DNA of 64,000 nt from Ancistrus triradiatus (lineage: Eukaryota; Chordata; Actinopteri; Siluriformes; Loricariidae): contig JAJAGP010000420.1 of the NCBI GenBank assembly GCA_025084515.1, forward strand, positions 310,001 to 374,000, in the 5' to 3' direction. The position numbers were made by a program, and so were the translations under genes. The notes below the pieces were generated by a model. That model was given only the letters and a program-made list of their open reading frames with translations. It was not told the origin of the DNA and searched no databases. Below are positions 24,308 through 35,819 of the stretch, piece after piece (the stretch's first letter is position 1; each line of letters opens with the position of its first letter).

Positions 24308-24912
24308 CATAGGCTGTCCCATTTCGAAGGCTCCTTCTTATGTGGCCGACAAGTGCGGCCTTCTTTTCCCTGAAACCGAAGGATACAGCCAATGTATCCT
24401 TCGCAACATTACATATCCCGAGGTGCATTGCGCGTGAGGGGAACTTAGGAACATTGGAACGGTTGGCTGAGGAATATACATTATTTATATGTAAGGATTT
24501 TTAAACACGAAGAGCTAAATGTTAAAAAGCAAAAGCGCAACTTTTTTTTGTTTTCTTTTAGGGAGCAAGGAGCAAACGGAGACCTTTATTAAACTGCAGG
24601 GGAAAATGAATGCCAGCGCCTGCAGTGAAGCGTCTCTTCCTCCAATAATGGAAAAAAAAAGAGCATAAAAACCAAACTCAAAATTTCTGGCTCCATTTTT
24701 AATAGCTGTTTTGTGATTCGGTGCAGGCGGGAATAGCGCTGAAGAGTGAAGGCGGGAACAGTGGTTCTGTCACGCAAACAAAAAATGCAAGGCACAGTAG
24801 ACCGTCTCAATTCGGTTCGCCGCGGTCTACGCAGCCCTCCAAGACCACGCCTTCATAGACAGCATAGACTGCGTCCTTCGAAAGATGCAGCCCCTGAAAT
24901 GGGATTCAGCCA
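24308..24912. mobile_element. Probable non-autonomous DNA transposon
   Basis: Bounded by 'ggctgtcccatttcgaagg' at the left and 'cctgaaatgggattcagcc' at the right, an imperfect inverted pair. Both arms carry 'tccttcgaa' or 'ccttcg' words. No target duplication was confirmed and no transposase seen. It replaces the tail of the adjoining SINE. Confidence 0.45.
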
Positions 24913-27177
24913 TTGTTTCACAATATGTTATTCATATTGTGTGACGAGCGCCCCCTGGAGGAAGACACAATGGAACTACTTATAGGACAAATTAAGCTTA
25001 TAATGATTTTTTTCTGGAATGTTTTCAGTAACCAGTAATCTTTTTTCTATCTTGCTTTTGTACAGCAACATCAAGACTGTGAAATCCACTATACAAACAA
25101 ACTGTGTGACAGTGGTTTTGTTGCTGAAAATCCTAAAAGGTTGTGAGATCAAATCTCAGAAAGACCCATATTCAATACTTAATGTCAGATTAATTTATTC
25201 ATTCTTCAGTGAGCACTTTAGACTGTGCTCTGGGACCACTGGGTACAAGGTAAGGATACAGGTTGGATAAAGTGACAGCACAGATGATTAAGGCTCAGGC
25301 TTCCCCTTTGACAGTAATCACTACTGTTCGCAAACCAATCAACCACAGAATTTCAGTAGTGGTCACCAACCTCTACTGCAAGAGCATGCCCACATGGAGG
25401 GATTGGCATTTTGGCCATGTCCATCCACCATTTTTGCCAGTGCCTTGATCAGCCTTGGGGAGAGGATCTGCCTTTCCCTGCCCCCACTGATGGCCAACTG
25501 TGTCTGGTGAGTTCTTGGCCAAGTTGGATGCACCACTAAGACTTGAACTCTGCGCTCCATGAGTTTGACCATTGTGGCACTTGAGCATTCTAGACTTTAA
25601 AAAAACACTAACTTCATATTCCAGTATGATGAATATTTGCATCAGTTATTATCAACTTTCCCCTTGTATGATTTCTAACCAATGTTTGTATTGTGTTTTA
25701 TGTGCTTATATTTTGTCCTGTGATCGGAGGAGGTTGTACTTGTTGGAGGGCCAAGAGAAATTTACCAGAAGTATGGGGTGTTTGGCCAGAAATGCTTGAA
25801 TGCCACTGGTATATAAATAATGTTGACCAACACAAATGTTTCTCCAGTCTACTTGAGCAAACGTTTTGAAACTTACCCCCATCCCACCACCACCACCACC
25901 ATCATTATCACCACCACCAACATTTCATCTGTTAAATGACAGTGGTAGCGAGAGGTGCAGAACGGAGCTCAGCAGGCGTTTCATATTCAAGAGCAGTCGA
26001 GCGCCTATTAATAAACAGTGTTTATGAGGCACGCAGTAGCCCACCCCGGGGAGTCCCGCCACATACTACCACAATAGGCGGACGTGCTTGTGGGGGAGCG
26101 TTGGCCCAGCAACCAGCTTCCAAGCTTCAGCTCTGAGAAGCCAAGCAATGCTGAATTTCTACGCCTGGTAGCTCCTGTGGAATCCTGCAGCATAACTACA
26201 CCACCCTCAGATGGTTTCAAGAAAGCAGATGATTATATGCTTTATTCGCCAGATGTTTTGGGAGAATGGCACAAATGTGGCACAAATGTGGCTGATGCAG
26301 GCTGAAGGCTGGATATCTGTAAGTAATTCATAGATGTACTTGAGCTGAGAGCAATGGAAACTGGATGATCAAATAAACAATGCCAGAAATAGTGGACCTG
26401 TACATTCTAGAGTGTTTTTTTTCCTCCAGCGCTTTCTCTGATATCCAGTATCCACTTAATCCATAACTGTATAGAAGTTCTTCTCTTATGTAACTCAAGA
26501 CTGGTGTCTAGTGTCTGCTCTTAGGCGTATTATGGTAAAAGCGATATTATCCAGTCCACAAGTCCTCAGTCTCCTTCACTTCCTTTGTGTTCCAGAGCTG
26601 TGTGGTCTGCTTTGGGACTGGACATATGTTTAAACATACATGTTTATGGTCTGGCCATAATCCCATCTATGTAATTTGTTGTGTAGAGGAGTAAAGCTGT
26701 CAGATTAGGTAGTGTTCAGGGACTAATTCAGAAAGCCCCTGGAATCTGGTATATTTCAATAAGTCAGCAGGGAGAAACGCTATGCAGGCCACTGCTTTCA
26801 CAAAGGCCCAAGAAAATAGCTCAAAATCTTAATGAAAGTATATGAGCGTTTTCTACAGGCCATGTCAGATTTCTCAGAACTATAACAAAGGAAGCAGAAG
26901 AACTGTAGCTAGACACGAAGCTGGAAGACACAACAAAAGCATTTCTAAAGACTTGGGTGTTCTGCAGTATGGAGACAATCTGCTCAAAAATGGAGGAAAA
27001 TTATGTACCATGACTATTCTCCCATGGAACTGGCTGGACTGCAAAGATCACACCAAGTGTACAATGCTGAAAGAGGAGATGGACATGACATGGAGATATG
27101 GGAAGGTTCCATGTTTTTGCCAGATACACACAATAGTTAAAGCATCATACACCGAAGCAAAAAGTTCATCCTAATCC
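24913..27177. other. Mostly unique sequence
   Basis: Contains a CCA/CAC-rich microsatellite at 25878-25922. At 26885-27000 a stretch translating to RHEAGRHNKSISKDLGV resembles a Tc1 N-terminal helix-turn-helix, so an old Tc1 scrap is likely there. 25936-26300 is GC-richer, without coding evidence. Confidence 0.4.
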
Positions 27178-27218
27178 TAATATCTATTCAGCCAATCACA
27201 TGGCACCAACTCGATGCA

Positions 27219-27412
27219 TTTACATTTACAGCATTTAGCAGACGCCCTTATCCAGAGCGACTTACAATTGATACAATCTTACAATCCAAGCAATTGTGGG
27301 TTAAGGGTCTTGCTCAAGGGCCCAACAGTGGCAGCTTGGCAGAGGTGGGATTTGAACCCTGGACCTTCTGGTCCATAGTCCAGTACCTTACCCGCTGGGC
27401 TACCACAGTCCC
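27219..27412 (-). mobile_element. tRNA-derived SINE, full length, inside Tc1 family 2
   Basis: Antisense; tail 'acagcatttagcagacgccc' and head 'cttacccgctgggctaccac' both intact. It interrupts the Tc1, so it inserted later. Confidence 0.88.
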
Positions 27413-27457
27413 ATTCATGGTTGAAATGACCTGCTGAAGTTCAAACCGAGCATCAAA

Positions 27458-28170
27458 ATGGGGAAGAACGATGATTTCAGTGACTTTGAATGTGGCATGG
27501 TTGTTGGCACTAGACGGGTGGGTCTGAGTATCTCAGAAGCTGCTGATCTACTGCCATTTTCACACAGCCATCTCTAGGGTTTTCAGAGAATGGTCTGAAG
27601 AAAAGAAAATATCCAGTGAGCAGCAGTTCTCTGGGGGAAATGCCCTGTTGAGGACAGACTGGTTCGAGCTGATGGAAAGGCAACAGTAACTCAAATAACC
27701 ACTCATGACAACCCAGGAATGGAGAAGAGCATCTCTGAATGCACAACGCATCAAACCATGAAGCAGATGGACTACACCAGCGGAAAAACACATCGGATGC
27801 CACTCTTATCAGCTAAGAACTGAGGCTACAATCTGAATGGTCTCACCAATATTAGACAACAGAAGATTGCAAAAGCTTTGCCTGTTCTGAATAGTCTTGA
27901 TTTCTGCTGCAACATTCGGATGGTAGGGTCAGAATTTGGCATTAAAAAAAGAAAGTCATGGTGTAATGATATGGGGGATATTATCTTGGCACGTTTTTGG
28001 GCACCTTAATACCATGTCCATCCCATTATGACCACAGTGTACCAATAGAGCACCAGTTTGCATCATGGATGTACAGCTGACAAACTGTGTGACGCTATCA
28101 TGTCAAAATGGATCAAGAGGAATGTTTCCACTAGCTCGTTAAATCTATGCCACAAAGAATTAAGTCAGTT
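27458..28170 (+). pseudogene. Tc1 transposase pseudogene (family 2)
   Basis: Begins MGKNDDFSDFECGMVVGTRR then VGLSISEAADLL, the typical first helix-turn-helix of this fish family. Frame breaks follow. RADGKATVTQITTHDN and the second helix-turn-helix are readable, but the first catalytic aspartate region is gone. A late piece (DAIMSKWIK) marks the C-terminus. Confidence 0.85.
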
Positions 28171-28205
28171 AGTAATGGTGCCAACCTGTACTAGCAAGAT
28201 GTGCC

Positions 28206-28664
28206 CGGAGAGCATATGTGACTAAGAAAAAACAGTGCATGAACATCAGACGAATGTACAAATTGCAGTTATCTGGTACAGTTTAGAAAGGGATGCCACG
28301 CAATAAAGTGTGGGTGAGAAAAAAGATTATGGTGGGGCAGGGAGAATGAGGGGCACTGGGTATTCATCAGGAGGCTCATAAATACAGATTTTCATACCTT
28401 CTGTGTCTGACTCACATTAGCCATGTTAGCATGGAGAAAGTTTCCATCAGGTGAGCACGAGCTCAAATGTTAGATCTTAAAAAGAAACCTGTCCACAGAT
28501 TGTTCAATTGGCGCACAATTATCACCCACATAATAAAATTTGGATGTGTGTGACGTTGCAAGTTTTAATTAAAAAACATTTTTAAAAAGGTCAAGCACAT
28601 ATGTCGACAAGTTCACACATCACGGTATTTTTACATTTACAAGACACCCGTCTTTGGGCACCAT
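28206..28664. other. No recognisable feature
   Basis: Spacer between transposon remnants; nothing recognised. Confidence 0.35.
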
Positions 28665-28890
28665 GGCGAATCAAGTGGTAAGTGCTGTTGCTTCACAGCT
28701 CCAGAGATCCCTGGTTTGATCCAGGCCCTGGATTCCACCTGTGTGGAGTTTTCATGTTCTCCTCATGTACACGTGGCTTTACCCAGTGACTCCAGTGTAC
28801 TCCCACATTCCAAACATGTTAGGTTAACTGGTCTTTCTGAATTGTCCAGTGTGTTGTGTGAGTGTGTGTGTGTATGTGTGTGTGGTGTGA
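28665..28890 (+). repeat. Teleost interspersed repeat ('tgtggagttttcatgttctc' family)
   Basis: Carries 'ctgtgtggagttttcatgtt', 'ctcccacattccaaacatgt' and 'taggttaactgg', then a (GT)n run at 28858-28885. The same repeat lies reversed at 54690-55012. I know it as common in fish genomes but cannot name the family with certainty. Confidence 0.7.
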
Positions 28891-28989
28891 GTGTATTGAG
28901 TGTGGTGTGACTTGTAGCTGGTTTATTTCATGCACCTGGTTGCTAATACTAGGAATTAAACTCTCAACCTTCTACTTCTGTAGTACTAC

Positions 28990-30285
28990 TGATGCTACTA
29001 TTGATCCCAAACCCTTTTGGATTTGGAAGGGATCCAGGTACTATTGATCCCAAACTATTTTAGCTTTGAAAGGAATCCAGGTACTACTGATCCCAAGCTG
29101 TTGTAGTTTTGGCAGGGATCTAGGTACTACTGATCCCAAACCATTTTAGTTTTAGCAGGGATCCAGGTAGTCTTGATCCCAAACTGTTTCAGTTTTGTGA
29201 GGGATCCAGGTACTCTTGATCCCAAACTGTTTTAGTTTTGGCAGGGATCCGGGTACTCTTGTTCCCAAACGGATTTTAGTTTTAGCAGGGATCCAGGTAT
29301 TCTTGGTCCTAAAAGTTTTAGTTTTGGCAGGGCTCCAGATACTATTGATCCCAAACCGTTTCGGTTCTGCCAGGGATCCAGGTACTGTTGATCCCAAATC
29401 ATTATAGTTTTGCTAGGGATCCAGGTACTATTGATCCAAATCTGTTTTTGTTTCGGCAGGAATCCAGATACTACTGATCCCAAACTGTTTTAGTTTTGGC
29501 AGAGATGAAGATACTATTGATCCCAAACCGTTTCGTCTTTGGGAGGGATCCAGGTACTATTGATCCCAAACTGTTTTAGTTTTAGTAGGGATTCAGGAAC
29601 TCTTGATCCCAAATCATTATAGTTTTGCTAGGGATCCAGGTAATATTGATCCCAAACTGTTTTAGTTTTGGCAGAGATCCAGATACTATTGATCCCAAAC
29701 AGTTTCGGCCTTGGGAGGGATCCAGGTACCATCAATACCAAACTGTTTTAGTTTTAGCAGGGATCCAAGTACTATTGATCCCAAACCATTTGACTTTTAG
29801 AAGGGATCCAGGTTCTTTGATTCCAAATCGTTTTAGATTGTCAAGGATCCAGATACTACTGACCCCAAATGTTTTAGTTTTGGCAGGGATCCAAATACTA
29901 TTGATCCCAAACCATTTTGAGTTTGGGAGTGATCCAGGTACTGTTGATCCCAAACCGTTTCGGTTCTGCCAGGGATCCAGTTACTATTGATTCCAAACTG
30001 TTTTAGTTTTAGCAGGGATCCAGGAACTCTTGATCTCGAATCATTATAGTTTTGCAAGGGATCCAGGTACTATTGATCCCAAACCATTTAACTTTTAGCA
30101 GGGATCCAGGTACTTTTGATTCCAAATCGTTTTAGATTGTCAAGGATCCAGATACTATAGACCCCAAATGTTTTAGTTTTGGCAGGGATCCAAATACTAT
30201 TGATCCCAAACCATTTTGAGTTTGGGAGTGATCCAAGTACTATTGATCTCAAACCGTTTTAGTTTTGGCAGGGATCCAGATACTA
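28990..30285 (+). repeat. 43-bp minisatellite, about 30 units
   Basis: Unit is 43 bp, built around 'gggatccaggtactattgat' followed by 'cccaaactgttttagttttg' and 'gca'. About 30 diverged copies in one orientation. Because 43 is not a multiple of three, each frame cycles through all three unit readings (such as LLIPN and GRDPGT), giving long open frames on both strands that are not genes. A block of about seven units near 29800-29990 recurs at 30100-30265. Confidence 0.95.
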
Positions 30286-31059
30286 CTGGTCCATAGCCAA
30301 TTACCTTAACTAGCTTCCAAAGGGGTGTCGAACATCTACATCAGAATGAACCCTGATCCTTTGATTTTACATTAGTTTCCTTATGTGTTGGCATAAAAGC
30401 GGACAAAAAAGATTTCACGATGCAGTGGCCACTAGACAAGATATTTAAATAAGTAGTGATATTTTTTCACTGTGCATTTGAACTGCAGACACTGCCTTAA
30501 AACAATGTCAAACTAAAGCCATGCAAATTCAGCCGTCTTATAGGATTATCACAAATCATGCTGTATGAGACCATGCCAGAAAGACTTGGCTGGATCCAAT
30601 GGCAGATTGTGTGATATTATATGTTTTCCATCTAAGATTATAAGATGAAGATCCTTTAACCTTAGCCTTGTGATGACAAAATTACATTGTGCTTGAAGCC
30701 TCAGTGAGCTGAATCAGGTGTCCTGAAAACAAGCCCTCAACATAATCACAATTAAAAAGATGATTTAAAATAAAAAGTTTTGGGTGTTTGTGGCCATTAC
30801 GTGGATTTTTTTTAGAAAGTGAGCTTATATGGATATTTCTTCTGTGTATTAATACGGGTAGGGTGGAGTTTTATACTATCTTCTGAGGGCAGTATTGAGG
30901 ATGAGAACACAGAGGGAGGGGATGTGGTTACAAGAACTCTGAATGCGGCAAAATGGAAGGATCAGGATAACAAATGCAGGTTTGTTACATACATTTTTAA
31001 ATTAAATGTTTGTAATTTACTTTATTTGAAGATTGAACCTTTCAAATTGTTATGGACAA
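30286..31059. other. No recognisable feature
   Basis: Unique AT-rich sequence. An open frame at 30819-31139 runs into a repeat and shows no domain. Confidence 0.35.
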
Positions 31060-31290
31060 ATAACAGCAAAATTGGTGTGCAAATGTGCAGGCATAATTCT
31101 AGACGACGCACAAGTTTGTATTTCTTTGAAAGAACTTAAATGACTAAAAAACTAATGGTTCATTAACACATTGAAATAAATTACTGTGCAAAAGTCTTAG
31201 GCCACCATTAGATTAGATGTTTCAGCAATGGTGTAATGACCATATATTGACTGTTGACCATTGGACCCAAAGATTTCAAACTTTGTCAGT
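31060..31290 (+). mobile_element. MITE family M, left part with shared 120-bp flank
   Basis: The MITE proper starts after TA at 31184 (ctgtgcaaaagtcttaggcc) and fades by 31290. The 120 bp before it ('ttggtgtgcaaatgtgcagg' through 'aatggttcattaacac') also precedes the copy at 33594, so both copies share a larger ancestral context. Confidence 0.7.
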
Positions 31291-32016
31291 AATTTGAGTA
31301 ATTATGTTATAATCCTATACAGGGCTGTCAGAGCTAATGTGAAAACATGAACGGCTTTTTATTAAACACTATTAACTTTTTTTTTTTGCTCCACCCATAG
31401 TTCTAAGCCACTTGCACGCAGTTTCATGCTTGCTGCAACTTGCTGCATCTAAGAGCTGGTGAAATCTGTGTTTTCAATGACTTGTTTTGTTACAAATCTC
31501 TTCCAGATGACTCTCTTGATTAAAACAAAGTTTGCAGCGAATGACAGGATGATGAATTCATCACTGAACTACATAAAGTCTCAGGTATCGTTTACAAGCA
31601 AAACACCCACATCGTCTCTTACAAGAACAACAAACATCTGTGCGAGTTCAAAACACATTTTGCAGAAGGGTGCTTAACATTTCTACTGCAATTTCTTAAA
31701 TGTAAAGGAAAGGGAAATAGACTTATTTAAATGTGGTCGGAGCAAAAGTCTACAGTTTCGTGCTTTGGCGAAATGTTGCGCCGACACAAACAACATATGG
31801 CAGGATAAAATGATTATCGGTTATTGAATTATTAAAATCGAAAATGAATGCAGTCTCTTGAGGCTTATATAGTTCATGCATATAACTACGCACAGCTTTT
31901 TGAAGTGAGACAAATCTTTACTGTCAAATTTCATGAAGCAAAAACGCAATTAATATTGATTCCTGATGCAAAATCACGCAATTGCCGTATACAAAAAATA
32001 ATGTTTAGGAATAATA
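31291..32016. other. No recognisable feature
   Basis: AT-rich unique sequence; nothing recognised. Confidence 0.35.
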
Positions 32017-32208
32017 TACATTTACAGCATTTAGCAGATGCCCTTATCCAGAGTGACTTACAGTTGATACAGTCTTACAATCCAAGCAATTGTGGGTTAA
32101 GGGCCTTGCTCAAGGACCCAACAGTGGCTGCTTGGCAGAGGTGGGATTTGAACCCTGGACCTTCTGGTCCATAGTGCAGTACCTTAACCGCTAGGCCACC
32201 ACAGTCCC
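32017..32208 (-). mobile_element. tRNA-derived SINE, full length
   Basis: Antisense, little diverged: 'tttacagcatttagcagatg' to 'taaccgctaggccaccacag'. Confidence 0.9.
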
Positions 32209-32313
32209 AAAACTTTATCTAGGCCCACAACCCTAGTTGAGCAAGCCTATGGCAACAGTGGAAAAATGCAAAACTCCCTAATTGTGATGAGGACAAAGCC
32301 TGGGAGGACCATT

Positions 32314-32507
32314 TTACATTTACAGCATTTAGCAGACGCCTTTATCCAGAGCGACTTACAATTGGTACAGTCTTACAATCCAAGCTCTAAGTGGGTTAAG
32401 GGTCTTGCTCAAGGACCCAACAGTGGCAGCTTGGCAGGGGTGGGATTTGAAAGCACGAAACTGTAGGTCTAGAGTCCAGTACCTTAGCCGCTACACCACC
32501 ACAGTCA
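32314..32507 (-). mobile_element. tRNA-derived SINE, full length
   Basis: Antisense; the B-box region is altered ('gggatttgaaagcacgaaac'), otherwise complete. Confidence 0.88.
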
Positions 32508-32744
32508 TATACACATGCACACACCGTACACTATACTGTATATAGTCATTTTAACACTTCTAATACTCTTTTACCTAGTAATAATAATCTAAACACTGAA
32601 ATTGTACCTAATTTTGAATACTGTTATTTTGTGGCCCTGGTTTAGGTTGGCCCGATTTACGAGATTCTGACTTTATGATATGAATCCGAATACACAAAAA
32701 TACACATTCAGTATAAACCAATTCAAATTCTGAATTTGAATTTT
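32508..32744. other. No recognisable feature
   Basis: AT-rich spacer; nothing recognised. Confidence 0.3.
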
Positions 32745-32990
32745 GAGACTGAGCAGCAGTGCTCTCAGTCCATTTTGCTTTTCAATATGTTATTCAAAAA
32801 TTACATGAGTTTTCAACACTTTATTATAAAATAAGCTTTGTGTTAATGATTTAGAACAAATGTAGGTTAATACAAATGTTTTAAGCATGTAGGCTACACT
32901 ATGATATATACAGTATATACTAAACCCTTTGGTTTACGATACATTCAACTTGTGATGGATTTGTCAGAACGCGTCACCATTGTAAATTAC
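32745..32990 (-). mobile_element. Family X/Y transposon fragment
   Basis: 'ttttcaacactttattataa', 'ataagctttgtgttaatgat' and 'tgtaggttaatacaaatg' match the interior of the elements at 7.7 and 47.9 kb, reversed relative to 7.7 kb. Its right side is cut by a SINE. A 'gtagtccccagtagtcccca' terminus-like scrap sits at 33417. Confidence 0.6.
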
Positions 32991-32997
32991 ATTGACA

Positions 32998-33194
32998 TTT
33001 TTACATTTATGACATTTTAGCAGATGCCCTTGTCCAGAGTGATGCACATCTGATACAGTCTTAGAATCCAAGCAATTGAGGTTAAGGGCTTTGATCAAAG
33101 ACCCAACAGTGGTAGCTTTGCAGAGGTGGGATTTGAATCCTGGACCTTCTGGCCCACAGTCTAGTAGTCTAACCGCTAGTCTACCACAGTCCCC
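32998..33194 (-). mobile_element. tRNA-derived SINE
   Basis: Antisense, diverged tail 'tgacattttagcagatgccc', complete head. Confidence 0.85.
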
Positions 33195-33247
33195 AAAAAA
33201 TGTCAAGACATTTACCTGACAAATGTCTGGCTCTACCTTACAAGTGT

Positions 33248-33350
33248 CTGGGTCAAGGATCCAACAGTGGCAGCTTGGCAGAAGTGGGATTTGAACCCTG
33301 GACCTTCTGGTCTACAACCCAGTACTTTAACTGCTAGACCACCACAGTTA
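33248..33350 (-). mobile_element. SINE, head half only
   Basis: Antisense, starting mid-body at 'gtctgggtcaaggatccaac' and ending at 'ctgctagaccaccacagtta'. Confidence 0.8.
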
Positions 33351-33479
33351 TTGCCCCAGACCACCAATTATTGATATATTAAGTGTTTAAGGCATATTAT
33401 TTGAATTATGATACAAGTAGTCCCCAGTAGTCCCCAATTTATGATTTATATATATATATATATTTATATACATATACAG

Positions 33480-33862
33480 CAAACTTTGTTGTGTGCAAAT
33501 GTCCAGGCACATTTCTAGATGACATACAATTTTTTCTCTTTTAAATAACTTACATGACTTGCTACTGGTTCATTAACATGTTGAAATGCAGGAGTGTACA
33601 AAAGTCTTAGGCCACCATTTGAATTCTGTTTTAGCAATGGTATAATGACCATTGTTAATGATAGGATCCAAAGGTTCCCCATTCTTGATCAAGCTTCTTG
33701 GGTCAACTTGGCATTCCAGTAAAGTTGCCAGATGCCGCTATTGCTCAAGTGTAAGGTTTTTTAATAATGCCTTTACTTGTCCTGTGTTTTCTGGTTGTAT
33801 TCTAATAAAAAGACTAAATAAAGGTATATCTAATTTAATGGTGGCCTATGACTTTTGCACAG
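33480..33862 (+). mobile_element. MITE family M with shared 110-bp flank
   Basis: MITE from about 33594 to 33862, right end 'tggcctatgacttttgcaca' then 'g', followed by TA. The interior is shorter than in the 403-bp copy. The preceding 110 bp matches that before the copy at 31184. Confidence 0.75.
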
Positions 33863-34361
33863 TACTGTATGTCAGCAACAAAATATTCAGGTAAATAGGA
33901 CTGTTATACGGAGTAGACACTTTCCTAAAAAACAAAAATGCTTTTCATGATTATCCATCTGATTACCATTAAACAATTACTTAAAAAAAGTTTCCTGAAT
34001 GTCTTACTGCATAATAAAACCACATGCAGCACGTACCACAAATAATCAAATAAGTACTGGGTAGACGAGAGGACATGGAGAGCGCTACTGCATTTACACT
34101 GAACATGTCTACCGTGTAGACAGAGGAGAAGGCAAGAGAAAACACACTGAGGTAAAAGCTAGCAAGCAGACTAAACTGAGCAAAGAAAAACACATGCATG
34201 AAATATACCACCGGCCACCTGCATTTCAAACAGAGGGTGTTTGAAGTAAGACAGAACAGTGTGGAATAACAGGATTACAGCGAAGCAGGTGAATGTACTA
34301 CAAATGTCTGACAGAGGGCTGCTTGGCATTTTAAAAATGCACATTAGACCGAGTAGCTCAC
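33863..34361. other. Non-coding sequence 3' of the TSP1 exon
   Basis: Begins with the splice donor read leftward at 34361-34360. No basic-tail exon is visible. Confidence 0.4.
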
Positions 34362-34550
34362 CTTTCCTGCAGTGTCGCATGGCCATTTTGCATCTCCTGG
34401 ACTCAGCAATCGTAGGACACAGTATCGTGTCCTTTGGTGGTTTCTTAACAATATGCCGTGTGCGGGTCTCCAGACCCCACTTGAAGCCACAGCTTTTGTT
34501 TCCCCTGGTGCACGTCCCCCATTCGCTCCACTGGCCCACCTCACAACCAT
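34362..34550 (-). CDS. rspo2: R-spondin 2, exon encoding the thrombospondin type-1 domain
   Basis: Third recognised exon, 189 nt, starting after a 'ttcttgcag' acceptor and ending at a 'gtgagc' donor, phase 1 at both ends. The translation carries GCEVGQWSEWGTC, CGFKWGLETRTR, KDTILCPTIAESRRCKM and ends MRHCRK. The WSEWGTC and CGFKWG motifs with two downstream cysteines are the TSP1 fold of R-spondins, which in the family binds heparan sulphate on the cell surface. KWGLETRTR and CPTIAESRRC match RSPO2 closely. Because of the carried bases it would join the preceding exon as E-D-G-C-E-V, if that exon's frame is repaired. The next exon should encode the short Lys/Arg-rich tail and stop codon; I found no such exon on the minus strand below this point. 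An ATG near the exon start is internal, not a translation start. Confidence 0.95.
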
Positions 34551-35819
34551 CTGCAAGAAGAAGGAGATCGACATACGTTTACAACCACCACTGCATTCCA
34601 TTTCTTTATTCATATAACGCTACTAGGAAGTTGAATCCAGACCCTAGATGGGAAGCCAGTGGTGACAGTGGCAAAGAAACTGAGATGCATAAAGACAAAA
34701 CCTTGAGATGAACAAGCTAGTGAAAGGTGTAGCCCATTTTATTGGATTCACTATTACTCACTGCTAGTTCTCATCATTTACCTTATTCTCCTCACCCATA
34801 ACACCAGTGTTCAGTGAAACATAAAGGTAAGTGCCTTTTAACAATCATCCGATCAACGTCCGTTTGCTTTAACGACCGAGGTCTTAAAAATTCTAACAAA
34901 TTATAATAGGGAATAAAAATCTGTCTTTTAACTCCAGACGTTGCAGTTAGAAGTGCAGAGCACTGGTCATTTGACAGCTGTGACTTCCTACTAGTAGCAC
35001 TGCACTGGATTTACCTACTTAAAGGTTTAAAATGTTTAAAAGGTGATACTGCATTGCCTGTTCTGGAAATTAGTGTTTCTTCAGGTAGACTCATTCCCTC
35101 TTGGTTGTGTGCAGCTAGCGAGGTTAGGTTTATTTATGTTATATTGTCTTGTGTGCTATTATACATGTACGTATACTCAAACCCTGGTCCTCTGGCAATG
35201 CTATTTTGCAGTAGCTTGGTCTTACATCTGAGCCACAGGAGCTGATTGAGATGCATATAATTTGTCATTATGCAATAGTTAGTTCCAACCTAACACTCTG
35301 ATTGGCTGAGAAGCGTTCTTACTGTGATTATATTTATGATAACAGCATGTTTTGTTTTCACGCTAAAATGGCATCGCTCCACTGGCGTGTGCCAATCCAG
35401 CCTTTATACACACAAACATATAACATAATAAAATAATGGGAATAACTCTCATAAATAACAACTCAATTCTATTGTTTTGATTCTTAATGGGATTTAATCT
35501 TCACATTAAATTCAACGTAACTACTTGGTAGCGATATAATAAACCTTGTGTAGCATACTGTGTTAAGATAGTGTAAGACTTATTACTGTTGCATAGCAAC
35601 ACTTCATTTGTTGTGGACCTACTTTTTTTGTTGGCAGAGGTATTGTAGAGCTTATGTGATATTGTTTTTTTGTTATAAAAAAACCTGTTGGCATAAAAGC
35701 AGCAGAACACTCGAGATCATGTGTTTATCACAAACAATTACGGCTGTGATTATCCTATGGCACTCGTCTTCGCTGGGCCCTGCCAGCCAAATCACAGCCA
35801 TGATGTTATTTCATGACCA
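34551..35819. other. rspo2 intron between TSP1 and furin-2 exons, proximal part
   Basis: Unique-looking AT-rich intron. At 34610-34725 there is a degraded antisense match to the LINE 3' tail found at 50255 (the 'gacagtggcaaagaaact' portion). I see no exon or strong repeat in the rest. Confidence 0.5.

Larger units (their letters stand above)
27178..28205 (+). mobile_element. Tc1-like transposon remnant, family 2, split by a SINE
   Basis: Left flank 'cagccaatcacatggcacca' matches the pre-transposase region of the copy at 57.1 kb ('aaccaatcataaggcagcaa'). The SINE at 27219-27412 interrupts it, then the transposase region follows. The right terminus is not preserved. Confidence 0.8.

Noticed and set aside
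26401..26460. Minus-strand QRKRWRKKN as the missing basic-tail exon of rspo2
   Set aside because: Too short, lacks a suitable acceptor and does not resemble the R-spondin tail beyond being basic.
29625..29990. 121-codon plus-strand open frame with repeats such as LLIPN and GRDPGT
   Set aside because: It is a translation of the 43-bp minisatellite; similar frames are open on both strands because of the unit length.
28990..30285. Minisatellite as a CRISPR-like array
   Set aside because: There are no unique spacers between identical repeats; units are contiguous and diverged, and the genome is vertebrate.
30819..31139. 106-codon plus-strand open frame after a 'tttttttag'
   Set aside because: No domain, extends into the shared flank of a MITE; likely chance.
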